Shown here piece by piece: positions 21,603-31,206 of a DNA stretch of 64,000 bases; within the stretch, counting starts at the first letter, position 1; each line of letters begins with the position of its first letter. The position numbers were made by a program, and so were the translations under genes. The DNA lies in NCBI GenBank assembly GCA_021203465.1, contig JAJQBC010000069.1, positions 62,001 through 126,000 on the forward strand, written 5' to 3'. Source of the DNA: Lachnospiraceae bacterium (GTDB lineage: Bacteria; Bacillota; Clostridia; Lachnospirales; Lachnospiraceae). The notes under the pieces were generated by a model. The model was not told where the DNA came from and made no database searches. It saw nothing but the letters and a program-made list of their open reading frames with translations.

Positions 21603-22864
21603 TTGAGCAGCAAAAATTCCGACATTACAGCCACCACCGAAAATCTTGAGAGTGCCATCGACCGATACCGCAGGGAAGATGTCCTGGCCATGTTAAAAAA
21701 AGGCGTCCTTAACGGGCTCTCGGACGACAAGACAGAATACTTTTATTGTCGCCTTGCCACGCTGCGCAGTACGGAGATTCTGGATTATCTGAGCAAACAG
21801 AAAACATATTTCCCTGCAAAAATGATGCAGCTGGATTTCGACACATCCCAGAACAGAAGCTTCGTCCTGGATGCCCTGGAAAAATACCGCAAAAAATTCA
21901 ATCTGTCCGACGACGAGGAATGCGACCTGCTGTTCGCCATCGCCTGCTCCGTCGGAGACGCCAGACTAGTAAAAAATCTGATTCGGAAGAAGAAAGCCGC
22001 CAACTACTATCCTCTGATCGGCTCTGCGCCCTTCCCGGTATTCATTCAGGTCTCCCAGATCGCGGCGGGTGCGATCAGCGACGACCAGTGGCTCGAGCTG
22101 TACCTGAGCGCCTTCACCTCCCGGGACGGCAGCGCCAGAATGGACTACATGCTGAGACAGGGCATGGATCTGTTCCGGAAAAATGCAGAGGGAAAAAACG
22201 CGGCAGACCTGCTGGAGGAACGGATTCAATCCTACCGCTATGGCAGCAAAAAAACGGGCGCTATCAGAAAATTCAGGAAGAGCAACTACTGTCTGAGCTG
22301 AGAAAACTCCAGACTGCTCTCGAACAGCCGCCAGAGAAAAAGCACTCCCGGAAAAAACTGATCGCCATCGCCTGCGCCTGCCTGGTCGTAGCCTTCGCCG
22401 TCTCGGCAACCGTCTATTACATGACCTGGGACGACGAGGCCGGGGAAGCGGAAAGCAGTGCAGAGACAGACGACTCTGAAGAAACGGACAGCACAGAAGA
22501 AGCTGACAGCACGGAAGAAACGGAGGAGGCGACCGCAGACTCTGACGAGAGCGAAGCCACCGAAGAAGAGACCGCTTACTCCACAGACACTTCTCTGACC
22601 GTTGCAGATGGTGACACAGTCAACATTGATTACACCGGATACATCGACGATGTCGCCTTCGACGGTGGAAGCACAAACGGATCCGGCACGGATCTGACCA
22701 TCGGTTCCGGGAGTTATATCGATGATTTTGAAGAGCAACTGATCGGCTCTCATCCTGGCGACACGGTAAGCGTCACCGTCACCTTCCCGGAGGATTATGG
22801 AAATGAGGAACTGAACGGTCAGGAAGCTGTCTTTGAGGTCACGATCAACGGAATCTACCAGTAA
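21603..22864 (+). CDS. ankyrin-like/TM/FKBP-type PPIase-domain protein, requires -1 frameshift at A7 (22248-22254)
   Basis: ORF1 21603..22301 (TTG start, AGGAGG RBS) and ORF2 frame ending 22864 join at GCAAAAAAACGGG; C-terminal half has TM (IAIACACLVVAFAVSATVYYM), acidic linker, VADGDTVNIDYTGYIDDVAFDGG...GSYIDDFEEQLIGSHPGDTVSVTVTFPEDYG (FKBP/trigger-factor-like). Confidence 0.75.
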
Positions 22865-22876
22865 GCTGCCATGATA

Positions 22877-22925
22877 AATGCCGCCCGGCCTGCAGTGAAA
22901 TGCAATACCGGGCGGCATTTTTTTC
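22877..22925. terminator. bidirectional terminator between convergent genes
   Basis: AATGCCGCCCGG (22877-22888)/CCGGGCGGCATT (22908-22919) followed by T-run. Confidence 0.9.
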
Positions 22926-22940
22926 TGACGTTTTCTTCAC

Positions 22941-24452
22941 TTATTCCAGGCCAAGCACGATGCTCGTCACAGCCTCGCGCAGATCCACCATCAGGCTTCT
23001 CTCCATCAGGCCGACCTGCCCGCCGTCCAGATAGACCAGACAGTCCTCGCCGTCGTACTGATAGATCGTGACCGTAACGGAAGGATAGTCCTCGCTGTCC
23101 AGATAGACCGTCATCGACAGTTCCTGCGTTGAGGCGCTCTCCTCAGAGGTAAAGCTGTCGATCTCCAGCGCGTTCACCGCGCTCATCGCTGTATCGAAGT
23201 CAATCTCCTGATCAGACAGCAGATAAATGATCTCGTCCTCATCGATGTCCTCGTCGTCTTCCTCCTCGATTTCCTGCAGCTCATTCCACTCACCGCGAGT
23301 CATCGCGCTGACTTCATAGGTTTCGCCGTTTATGGTGAAGGACACGCCCGTCACGCTCTCCCAGTCAAGGCTCAGTACCGCCCGCGGGCGCAGGGAATCA
23401 TAGGAGTTTGCCGCGAGCGTCTCGTAATCTTCGTCTGTGAGCTGATAGATGATCTCACTGTCGCCGACGCGCGCGTAGGCAAGTGTTATCACCTCGGTTA
23501 CGCCGTCCTCATTTTCTTCATCCGTCATTACGGTCCCGATGTAGAGGACATACTCTTCCGTCTCTGTTTCGACCGTTTCGTCCTCCTCCACGGCGGATGT
23601 ATCCTCCTCTGTCATTTCCTCTTCATCCGCCTCGTCCACGACCGCAACCTCGGCGGTCAGCGTGATCGTATAGTCCGGATCATCCAGCCCATATTCCGAG
23701 AGATCCTCCGAGGACGCGGTGTAGGTGACATAGTCGGTCAGGGAAAGGTCCGTCAGTGCACTGAGATAATCCTCCACTCGCTCGTCGTCCAGAACCGAAT
23801 AGTTCCCGTTCTCCACGTTGTAATAGTTGTAGCTCTGCGTATAGGCGTAGACGTCCTCCTCGTCATAAACCGCGTCCAGCGTCGCATCCCCGGCGACGGT
23901 CAGTTCCACCAGCGACTCGATCTCCGGGATATCATCATGCTGCATGTATTCATCCCGGTCGGTCGTGACGTATTCGAGGAGATCATCCTCGATCAAATAG
24001 ACCTTATCGTCGCCAATACTGATGTAGCGCTGCTCGTCGATCGTGGAGTAGTTGCCAAGCGATACGATCGTCTCCCCATCCTCCGTCGTCAGGGTGATCG
24101 TACACTGCGGCTCCTCCAGACCGTACTGACTGTAGTCCTCCACATCCTCAATGATGAAGCAGGCGTGCACTTCCTCAAAATGCTCCAGAAATTCTGCGAT
24201 CGTGTCCTGATTGACCGGGAAGTCCTCATCCCCCGTGTTGTACCAGATATCGTCTGTCTTCTCAAATTCCAGAGCTTCCTCCTCGTATTCCCAGGAGACG
24301 CCAGTGAGCTCGTCCTGTGCGAGCGTCAGGATAATTTCATCCGTCGTATTGACACTGTCCACATGCTCCGTGATAGACTGCGCGAGCAGGGCTGCGCCGC
24401 ACAGGGCAAGAAACAGCACGGAAAGAACGATTAAATTTCTTCTGCGCCTCAT
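22941..24452 (-). CDS. DUF4340 domain protein
   Basis: N-terminal TM; GNYSTIDEQRYISIGDDKVYLIEDDLLEYV; position downstream of Gld-like genes. Confidence 0.8.
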   Translation of the reverse strand: MRRRRNLIVLSVLFLALCGAALLAQSITEHVDSVNTTDEIILTLAQDELTGVSWEYEEEALEFEKTDDIWYNTGDEDFPVNQDTIAEFLEHFEEVHACFIIEDVEDYSQYGLEEPQCTITLTTEDGETIVSLGNYSTIDEQRYISIGDDKVYLIEDDLLEYVTTDRDEYMQHDDIPEIESLVELTVAGDATLDAVYDEEDVYAYTQSYNYYNVENGNYSVLDDERVEDYLSALTDLSLTDYVTYTASSEDLSEYGLDDPDYTITLTAEVAVVDEADEEEMTEEDTSAVEEDETVETETEEYVLYIGTVMTDEENEDGVTEVITLAYARVGDSEIIYQLTDEDYETLAANSYDSLRPRAVLSLDWESVTGVSFTINGETYEVSAMTRGEWNELQEIEEEDDEDIDEDEIIYLLSDQEIDFDTAMSAVNALEIDSFTSEESASTQELSMTVYLDSEDYPSVTVTIYQYDGEDCLVYLDGGQVGLMERSLMVDLREAVTSIVLGLE

Positions 24453-25903
24453 GTGTGTTCCCTCCTTCTTCTGAATACTTCTTCCAGCCCAAAGACCAGA
24501 TAGACCAACGGAATCACGCCAATCAGGAACATCTTGATCATTCCCGCCTGCGCCGATGAGATCGTCAGATAATTGTAGCTCATCGACTTGCTGCGGATCG
24601 AGATGGCGTCCGTCTCGCCGATCAGCCAGGAAACAGCGTTCATGACAAAATCAGAGTTTGCCCCGGAAGAGTAGGCGATATAGGTCTCCTCCATCATTTC
24701 ATCCGAGCTGATGTAGACCAGCATACCGCCGCTTTCAGAGTCCTCCACGGAGACCGCGACGGAGAACGGCCCGCCGATATCGCCGTCTTCCATATCATAG
24801 GTGGTCAGGCTGTATCCCGCCACCTTGGAGAAGGATTCCGTCGACGTGTCCAGCAGGGAGGTGACCATGACATCGTCCGATGTCTCGTTGATCGTCAGCC
24901 CCTGCGCGATTGAGACGATGACATAGTTATTATTTTCCGACAGCTCGGAGGTGATGTCCGAGTCGCCCAGCTCCGGCAGGAGAATATAGGGATAATCAAA
25001 AGCGTAGTTGTCGCGGCTTCCCTCCACGACGATGCCTTCCTCCACGCTCACCCCATAGTGTTCCAGAACAGAATGCAGATTCGCCATCTCGTCATCCTCC
25101 TGTGGGCCGGAGAGTACGAAGAGCTTTCCGCCGCCGTCCAGGTACTCGATCAGCATATCCGCTTCCTCTTCCGAGATATCGCTCGTGGGCGCGTTGATCA
25201 GGATCGCGTCCGCATCTTCGGGAATTTCATCCACGGTCAGGAGAGAGAACTCCTCCGTCTCGATATTCTGCTTTGTGATGCTCTCCGCAAAGCTGTCTGA
25301 GAGATCCGCCTCCCCATGGCCGGTCAGCATATAGAGGATCGGCAGCTCTTCCCTCGTCACATAGTCGATCGCCGTCGTGATCTCTCCCTCGCCATCGAAG
25401 GAGTAGGCCGCGGAGCCGCTGGTGTAATAGTTGGTGTAATCGGCCTCATACATGTCGTCGTAGGAAATATAGCGGGAACGCTCGCCGCTTTCTACGATCA
25501 GCGCATTGTTCACCACAGTTTCATCCGTATATTGTTCCGCAAAGGTCGGATAGACGTCCGGGTTGATTTTCTCGACGGTGATATTGCCGCTCAGGGAGTC
25601 GTACACATCCAGCAGCTTTTCAATCACCGAATCCTCTTCCCCGTTCTGGACGATCCAGTAGATCGTGACCTCGTCGGTGAGTGCCTGTACCTCCGCCTTG
25701 GTGGAAGAAGTGACAGAATAGAGCTGTGCTGCCGAGATGTCATAGTGGGTCCAGGTGCTCGGCAGGGAAGATACTACAATGTTCAGAACAATCAGAATCG
25801 CGAGCACCAGGGCGCTCATGACAAAGCTGTAGCCGCCGACCTTCGCCGCGCGCGTGTTCAGCGCCTCTCTTTTTTCACGAAAAGAAGTTTTCAGATTTCT
25901 CAT
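24449..25903 (-). CDS. GldG-like ABC transporter auxiliary protein
   Basis: ABC_transp_aux-like: WTHYDISAAQLYSVTSSTKAEVQAL...ILYMLTGHGEADL. Confidence 0.85.
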   Translation of the reverse strand: MRNLKTSFREKREALNTRAAKVGGYSFVMSALVLAILIVLNIVVSSLPSTWTHYDISAAQLYSVTSSTKAEVQALTDEVTIYWIVQNGEEDSVIEKLLDVYDSLSGNITVEKINPDVYPTFAEQYTDETVVNNALIVESGERSRYISYDDMYEADYTNYYTSGSAAYSFDGEGEITTAIDYVTREELPILYMLTGHGEADLSDSFAESITKQNIETEEFSLLTVDEIPEDADAILINAPTSDISEEEADMLIEYLDGGGKLFVLSGPQEDDEMANLHSVLEHYGVSVEEGIVVEGSRDNYAFDYPYILLPELGDSDITSELSENNNYVIVSIAQGLTINETSDDVMVTSLLDTSTESFSKVAGYSLTTYDMEDGDIGGPFSVAVSVEDSESGGMLVYISSDEMMEETYIAYSSGANSDFVMNAVSWLIGETDAISIRSKSMSYNYLTISSAQAGMIKMFLIGVIPLVYLVFGLEEVFRRRREHT

Positions 25904-26766
25904 CCGTTGTACCTCCGATTCTCCAGAGTCTGCACACAGAGGAACAGGAAAAAGGTGATCACGCTGAGATCGTAGACCACCGCCGTCAGGTCGAACACGC
26001 CGTCCACAAAAGTTTCAAAACGTGTAAACAGACTGATCTGCGCCATCACATTTGGCAGAAGCCCCTCCAGTGAAGACGGGTCGTGCAGATACACGGCCAC
26101 AGCCGCCGCGATCAGAACAACTGCCACCAGGATACCGGCGAGATCCGATTTCGTCAGGTAACGGACGAGCATGGAGAGAACCAAAAACACCACTGCGATG
26201 GCGATGATGGAGCCGACCGTCGTGGAGGACACATAATCCGCCAGCGAGTCACAGAAATACAGAAACAGCATCGCCACGATGCAGACACCGACCGCCATAC
26301 TCTGGGACTCCGTCAGGCAGCTGATAAACATTCCAATACTCATAAGAGCAAGCCCGAGCAGGAAGAACGCGAAAATCGACCCATAGGAAGTGGGCAGATA
26401 GACCTCTCCAAACTGGGCAAAGATCAGCGGGTAAAAGCTAATAATGATAACCGGAATGGCAAATACAATCACCATGGAAAGGAATTTTCCGATCACGATC
26501 TCTGTCGTCGAGATCGGCAGGGAAAATAAGAGCTGATCCGTCTTCTGGCTCCGCTCCTCCGCCATAATCCGCATGGTCAGGATCGGTATCAGGATGATGA
26601 AAATAATGGAAATAAAACTCAGCACGTACTCAAAGTTCGCGACCGAGGCGTTGATATTATAAAGAAGCGCGCCAATACCGGTAAATACCAGCAGAAAAGC
26701 ACCGAAAACGTAAGCCTTCATGCTGTGATAGTAAAGGGAAAGCTCATGCTCCAGGACAGCGATCAT
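25900..26766 (-). CDS. ABC transporter permease (GldF/ABC-2 type)
   Basis: Multi-TM; MRIMAEERSQKTDQLLFSLPISTTEIVIGKFLS. Confidence 0.85.
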   Translation of the reverse strand: MIAVLEHELSLYYHSMKAYVFGAFLLVFTGIGALLYNINASVANFEYVLSFISIIFIILIPILTMRIMAEERSQKTDQLLFSLPISTTEIVIGKFLSMVIVFAIPVIIISFYPLIFAQFGEVYLPTSYGSIFAFFLLGLALMSIGMFISCLTESQSMAVGVCIVAMLFLYFCDSLADYVSSTTVGSIIAIAVVFLVLSMLVRYLTKSDLAGILVAVVLIAAAVAVYLHDPSSLEGLLPNVMAQISLFTRFETFVDGVFDLTAVVYDLSVITFFLFLCVQTLENRRYNG

Positions 26767-27740
26767 GCGTTCTCCACCTCCTTTTCGACACTAATGGGCT
26801 CCGACGCGTCGCCTGTCATTTCCATAAAGATATCCTCCAGCGTCGCATGGACCGGATTCAGCTTGCGCAAGACCTTTTCGTTTCGGGCAAAGGCCAGAAA
26901 AACTTCCCGGCAGATTTCGCCCGGTTCTTCTTCGCTCACATTCAGGACAGCGCTGCAGCCTTCTTCTGTCTCCTCCGCCACGTCGATACTGCTTATTTTT
27001 TCTACGTGCTGCAGGAGTTCACGCAGTTCCGCCGCGCTCGTCTCAGCACATATCTCGATCGTATTCCCAGCGGATAAGGCCTGACCTAAATTTTCCAGCC
27101 GGTCAAAGGCCACCAGCTTTCCCTTGTGGATGATCAGCACCTTATCGCAGATGGCCTGAATTTCCGAGAGGATATGAGAGCTTAAGATCACCGTATGCTT
27201 TTCGCTGAGTTTTTTGATCAGATCCCGGATCTCGATGATCTGCGCTGGATCGAGACCGACGGTCGGCTCGTCCAGAATGATGATTTCCGGATTTCCCAGC
27301 AGCGCCTGTGCGATGCCGACCCGCTGCCGGTAGCCCTTCGAGAGATGCTTGATCAGTTTTTCCTCCACCTCTTCAATGTGTGTCTCCTCCACGACCCTGT
27401 CGAGCTCTTCCTCGAGTTCTCCGCGCTTCAGACCCTTGGCTCTGGCCACAAAATACAGATACTCCAGCACCGTCTGCTCCATATAGAGCGGCGGCAGCTC
27501 AGGCAGGTAGCCAATCAGCTTCTTCGCCTCCTTCGGCTGCTCAAAAATGTCATAGCCGCCGACAATCACATCGCCGGCGGTCGCGGCCAGACAACCCGTG
27601 ATGATATTCATCGTAGTCGTCTTTCCTGCGCCGTTCGGCCCCAGGAAGCCGTAGATCTGTCCCGGTGTGATCGTAAAGGACAGATCGGATACGGCGAGCT
27701 GATCGCCGTACCGCTTTGTCAAGTGTTTCACTTCTATCAA
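26763..27740 (-). CDS. ABC transporter ATP-binding protein (GldA/CcmA-like)
   Basis: GPNGAGKTT, LSKGYRQRVGIAQAL, IILDEPTVGLDP. Confidence 0.93.
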   Translation of the reverse strand: MIEVKHLTKRYGDQLAVSDLSFTITPGQIYGFLGPNGAGKTTTMNIITGCLAATAGDVIVGGYDIFEQPKEAKKLIGYLPELPPLYMEQTVLEYLYFVARAKGLKRGELEEELDRVVEETHIEEVEEKLIKHLSKGYRQRVGIAQALLGNPEIIILDEPTVGLDPAQIIEIRDLIKKLSEKHTVILSSHILSEIQAICDKVLIIHKGKLVAFDRLENLGQALSAGNTIEICAETSAAELRELLQHVEKISSIDVAEETEEGCSAVLNVSEEEPGEICREVFLAFARNEKVLRKLNPVHATLEDIFMEMTGDASEPISVEKEVENA

Positions 27741-27910
27741 ATGAAAGACCTCCTTTCAAGGACAGACGCCCGCGCCTGCCCTTAGAAGGAGTATATATTC
27801 TGTTTTTGTTAAAACCATGGAAATGTTGTGAAGTGCAAGTGAAAATTCTGTGAAAACCGTCTGGAACAGCAGCTCTGCTGTTATCGCGGTGAAACACATC
27901 GGAGAGCGGC

Positions 27911-28783
27911 CTACAGCCGCTCTCCTGTCAACAATTCATAAGCCTGCAGATACTTTCCGATCGTCTTCTCCACGATCTCTTCGGGCAGCGTCCAGTCGTT
28001 GCCCGGATTTGCTTTCAGCCAGTCGCGGGCAAACTGCTTGTCAAAGGAGGGCTGGCTGTGGCCCGGCTCGTAGCCCTCAGCGGGCCAGAAGCGGGAACTG
28101 TCCGGCGTCAGCATCTCGTCGCCGAGCACAATATTGCCCTGCTCATCAAGGCCGAACTCGAACTTCGTGTCCGCGATGATAATGCCGCGGCCGAGCGCGT
28201 AGTCCGCGCATTTCTTGTAGAGGGCAATCGTGTAGTCGCGCAGCTTCGCCGCGTACTCCTCTCCCTTGCCGGGAAAATATTTCTCGAGATGCGCGACGCT
28301 CTGCTCATAAGAAATATTTTCATCGTGGTCGCCGATCTCCGCCTTCGTGGAAGGAGTGTAGATCGGCTCCGGCAGCTTATCGGACTCCTTAAGTCCTTCC
28401 GGCAGCGCAATGCCGCAGACCGTACCGCTCTTCTGATAGCTCGCCCAACCGCTGCCCGTGATGTAGCCGCGAACGATACACTCGATCGGGAGCATCTGAA
28501 GCTTCCGACAGAGCATGCTGTTGCCGTCAAACCGCGGCTGCCGGAAAAATTCCGGCATATCCTTTCCGTCCACCGAAATCATGTGATTTGGGAGAATGTC
28601 CCGGGTCATGTCGAACCAGAAGCGCGACATCTGTGTCAGCACCGTGCCCTTCTTCCTCACGTCATTTTTCAGAATCACGTCAAAGCAGCTGATGCGGTCC
28701 GTCGCGACCATAACCAGGCTGTCGCCGCAGTCGTAGATCTCGCGTACCTTGCCCTCTTTGACCGGTTTCATTTCCATACTCAT
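27911..28783 (-). CDS. purC: phosphoribosylaminoimidazole-succinocarboxamide synthase
   Basis: VKEGKVREIYDCGDSLVMVATDRISCFDVIL; IIADTKFEFGLD. Confidence 0.95.
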   Translation of the reverse strand: MSMEMKPVKEGKVREIYDCGDSLVMVATDRISCFDVILKNDVRKKGTVLTQMSRFWFDMTRDILPNHMISVDGKDMPEFFRQPRFDGNSMLCRKLQMLPIECIVRGYITGSGWASYQKSGTVCGIALPEGLKESDKLPEPIYTPSTKAEIGDHDENISYEQSVAHLEKYFPGKGEEYAAKLRDYTIALYKKCADYALGRGIIIADTKFEFGLDEQGNIVLGDEMLTPDSSRFWPAEGYEPGHSQPSFDKQFARDWLKANPGNDWTLPEEIVEKTIGKYLQAYELLTGERL

Positions 28784-28893
28784 ATCTTTCTTCCTCCGTC
28801 TTTCTTCTTTAAAATCGTGAATAGCGACCATACATCCCCTGCGGACAGAAAAGTTTTCTTCATATGCAAAAACGCACAGGCCATACCATCATG

Positions 28894-29310
28894 TCAGCGA
28901 AACATTCCAAACAAAGAATTGTTCAGGGAATCCACGAGCTCCTGAATCGCCTCGCTCGCATCGTTCAGATTCTCGATTGCCTCTGTTAGCTGCTCCATGT
29001 CCAGCGCCCGCATCGTCTCATTCAGCGTATCGACATCCAGACCGGCAATGGTTCCGGAGAGCTGCTCCCAGTCAATGTCCGAGTCGGAAATCTCCGTCAG
29101 TACACTCTCCGCCTCCGTGAGCGTGCTGTTCACTGTATCGATATCCAGCTGCGATACCTGCTCCACCACCGGCTCCAGCGTCCTCTGCACCCAGACCAGT
29201 GCTCCCAGCAGGCAGACTGTCAACAGCACGGATACAATGCTGAGAACTCTGTTAAATTTCAGATCCCGACGCAGCTTTTTTAACTGCTTCTCCAGCTCAT
29301 TGTCATCCAT
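28894..29310 (-). CDS. small membrane-anchored coiled-coil protein
   Basis: Single TM followed by repetitive helical heptads; overlaps the upstream GT gene by 8 bp. Confidence 0.6.
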   Translation of the reverse strand: MDDNELEKQLKKLRRDLKFNRVLSIVSVLLTVCLLGALVWVQRTLEPVVEQVSQLDIDTVNSTLTEAESVLTEISDSDIDWEQLSGTIAGLDVDTLNETMRALDMEQLTEAIENLNDASEAIQELVDSLNNSLFGMFR

Positions 29311-30640
29311 GGCTTTCTCCTCCTGTAGTGTGCTCCTTCTTTACCTGCTCGCGGACGTTGCGGCGTACCTTTGCCTCCACCGCCGTGAAGCACGCGCTCT
29401 CCTCCGGACTCAGGCCATCCATGCAGACACTGCCAAACTGCCGGAGAATCTCTTCCATTTTCTCCAGACACACGCGTCCCTTTTCAAGCACCGCGACGAT
29501 CAGCATCCCGTCCTTGTCCGTGCGCATTGCGACATACTCGCCGCGCTTCAGGCGGCTTAAGGTTCGTGCCGTCCGCTGCGGCGTCTGCCCGGTGATCGCA
29601 GCGATCTCCTTCTGCCGCCCAAACTGCCGGATATCCCGGAACAGCCAGAGCAGCGTAGCGTCATCCAGAGTCAGCTGTTTCAGTACCTCATCAGAGTGCA
29701 AGAACTCCTCTATCAGCCTGCGTCCATAATAAAAATCCGGCCAGAAGCCCACTTTGCCCAGCAGCTCCTGCTCCGTTTGCGGACTTAACTCCGAACCGCC
29801 CTTCTTTCTGGTCGTGGGCAGCGGCATGACGACGCCATCCTTCGCCGCGCTGAGCAGATAGTAGCGCACCTTGCCCTGCACATCCTCATAGTCGTCTCCG
29901 TAGACATCCTTATAGAAATCATTGTAATACTCAAAAGTAACAATCTTCGTCCGGATCGTGGTGGCAATGTTCATGCTCTGCGAAACCAGACTGTTTTTTC
30001 GCTTCAAATAATAATAGACCGGCTCCTGAATCGCGCGGAAGGTCTCCGCATAGCGGATATACTCGAGATTAAAGAGAAAGTCCTCGCACCAGCTCAGCTC
30101 CGCGTCCATCCGTATCCCATGCTCCATGATAATGGAACGGCGGAACAGCTTATTCCAGAGCACCCCGTAATAAAAATCCGCCGGATTCTCGATCATATGT
30201 GCGGCAAACTCAACGCGGTCCATCACCTGATCCTCGTCGATGTCCCCCTTCTGCGACATGCGCGTACCCGACACACGATAAAAATCTGCGATCACCAGAT
30301 CGCAGCCTGCCTCCTTGGCCGCACTCACCAGCAAACTGGTCGCGTTCTCCGGCAGCCAGTCATCACTGTCCACAAAACGGATATACTCCCCGCAAGCAGC
30401 CTCAATCGCCCGGTTCCGGCTTAAAGAAACGCCCGCATTCTCTTGATGGATTACGCGGACTCTGGCGTCCTTTTCCCGATATTCATCCACCAGAAGCTCC
30501 GAACCGTCCGTACTCCCGTCGTCGATCAGAATAATCTCCAGATTCTCATAGTCCTGACCCAGCAGGCTGTCCACACAACGCGCCAGATACTTCTGCGTGT
30601 TATAGACTGGTACGATAATGCTTACCAGCGGATTTCCCAT
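29303..30640 (-). CDS. GT2 family glycosyltransferase with C-terminal MarR-like winged-helix region
   Basis: PLVSIIVPVYNTQKYLARCVDSLLGQDYENLEIILIDDGSTDGS...; C-term LTLDDATLLWLFRDIRQFGRQKEIAAITGQTPQRTARTLSRLKRGEYVAMRTDKDGMLIVAVLEKGRVCLEKM. Confidence 0.8.
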   Translation of the reverse strand: MGNPLVSIIVPVYNTQKYLARCVDSLLGQDYENLEIILIDDGSTDGSELLVDEYREKDARVRVIHQENAGVSLSRNRAIEAACGEYIRFVDSDDWLPENATSLLVSAAKEAGCDLVIADFYRVSGTRMSQKGDIDEDQVMDRVEFAAHMIENPADFYYGVLWNKLFRRSIIMEHGIRMDAELSWCEDFLFNLEYIRYAETFRAIQEPVYYYLKRKNSLVSQSMNIATTIRTKIVTFEYYNDFYKDVYGDDYEDVQGKVRYYLLSAAKDGVVMPLPTTRKKGGSELSPQTEQELLGKVGFWPDFYYGRRLIEEFLHSDEVLKQLTLDDATLLWLFRDIRQFGRQKEIAAITGQTPQRTARTLSRLKRGEYVAMRTDKDGMLIVAVLEKGRVCLEKMEEILRQFGSVCMDGLSPEESACFTAVEAKVRRNVREQVKKEHTTGGESHG

Positions 30641-30651
30641 GCCAATCCTCC

Positions 30652-31143
30652 TCATACGCGCTGCTTCGTCAGCTCCGCGAACTCTGTGCCCGCCGCGCGG
30701 CAAAGATCCGCGGGCGAGAGCTCGATCTGCGAACCGATCCGGCCACCGCTGACATAGATCTCTGACTGCTCCTGCGCAGAGCGGTCAATACGCGTCACAT
30801 ACTGCTTCTTCATACCGACCGCCGTGCAGCCGCCGCGGACATAACCCGTGACCCGGTTGATATCCTTCACGTGAAGCATCTCCACGCTCTTCTCTCCCAC
30901 GGCGCGCGCCGCCTTTTTCAGATCCAGCTCCTCCTCGATCGGAATCACGAACACAAAATAATTCTTACTATTTCCAACCGTCACCAGCGTCTTGAACACC
31001 TTCTCATGCGGCAGTCCCAGCTGGTCCGCGACCTGAATTCCGTCCACGAACTCCCCGCACTCATAGGTATGATACTGAAACGGAATCTTCATCGACTCGA
31101 GAATCCGCATCGCGTTAGTCTTGACCTCTTTTTGCTTCGCCAT
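30652..31143 (-). CDS. ybaK: Cys-tRNA(Pro)/Cys-tRNA(Cys) deacylase YbaK family
   Basis: TNAMRILESMKIPFQYHTYE...KVFKTLVTVGNSKNYFVFVIPIEEELDLKKAA...GGCTAVGMKK. Confidence 0.92.
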   Translation of the reverse strand: MAKQKEVKTNAMRILESMKIPFQYHTYECGEFVDGIQVADQLGLPHEKVFKTLVTVGNSKNYFVFVIPIEEELDLKKAARAVGEKSVEMLHVKDINRVTGYVRGGCTAVGMKKQYVTRIDRSAQEQSEIYVSGGRIGSQIELSPADLCRAAGTEFAELTKQRV

Positions 31144-31206
31144 GGCTTTTCTCCTCACACAGCTTCTATTTTTGCATGTTTCTGCAAAAAAAGCAACCAC
31201 GGATTC

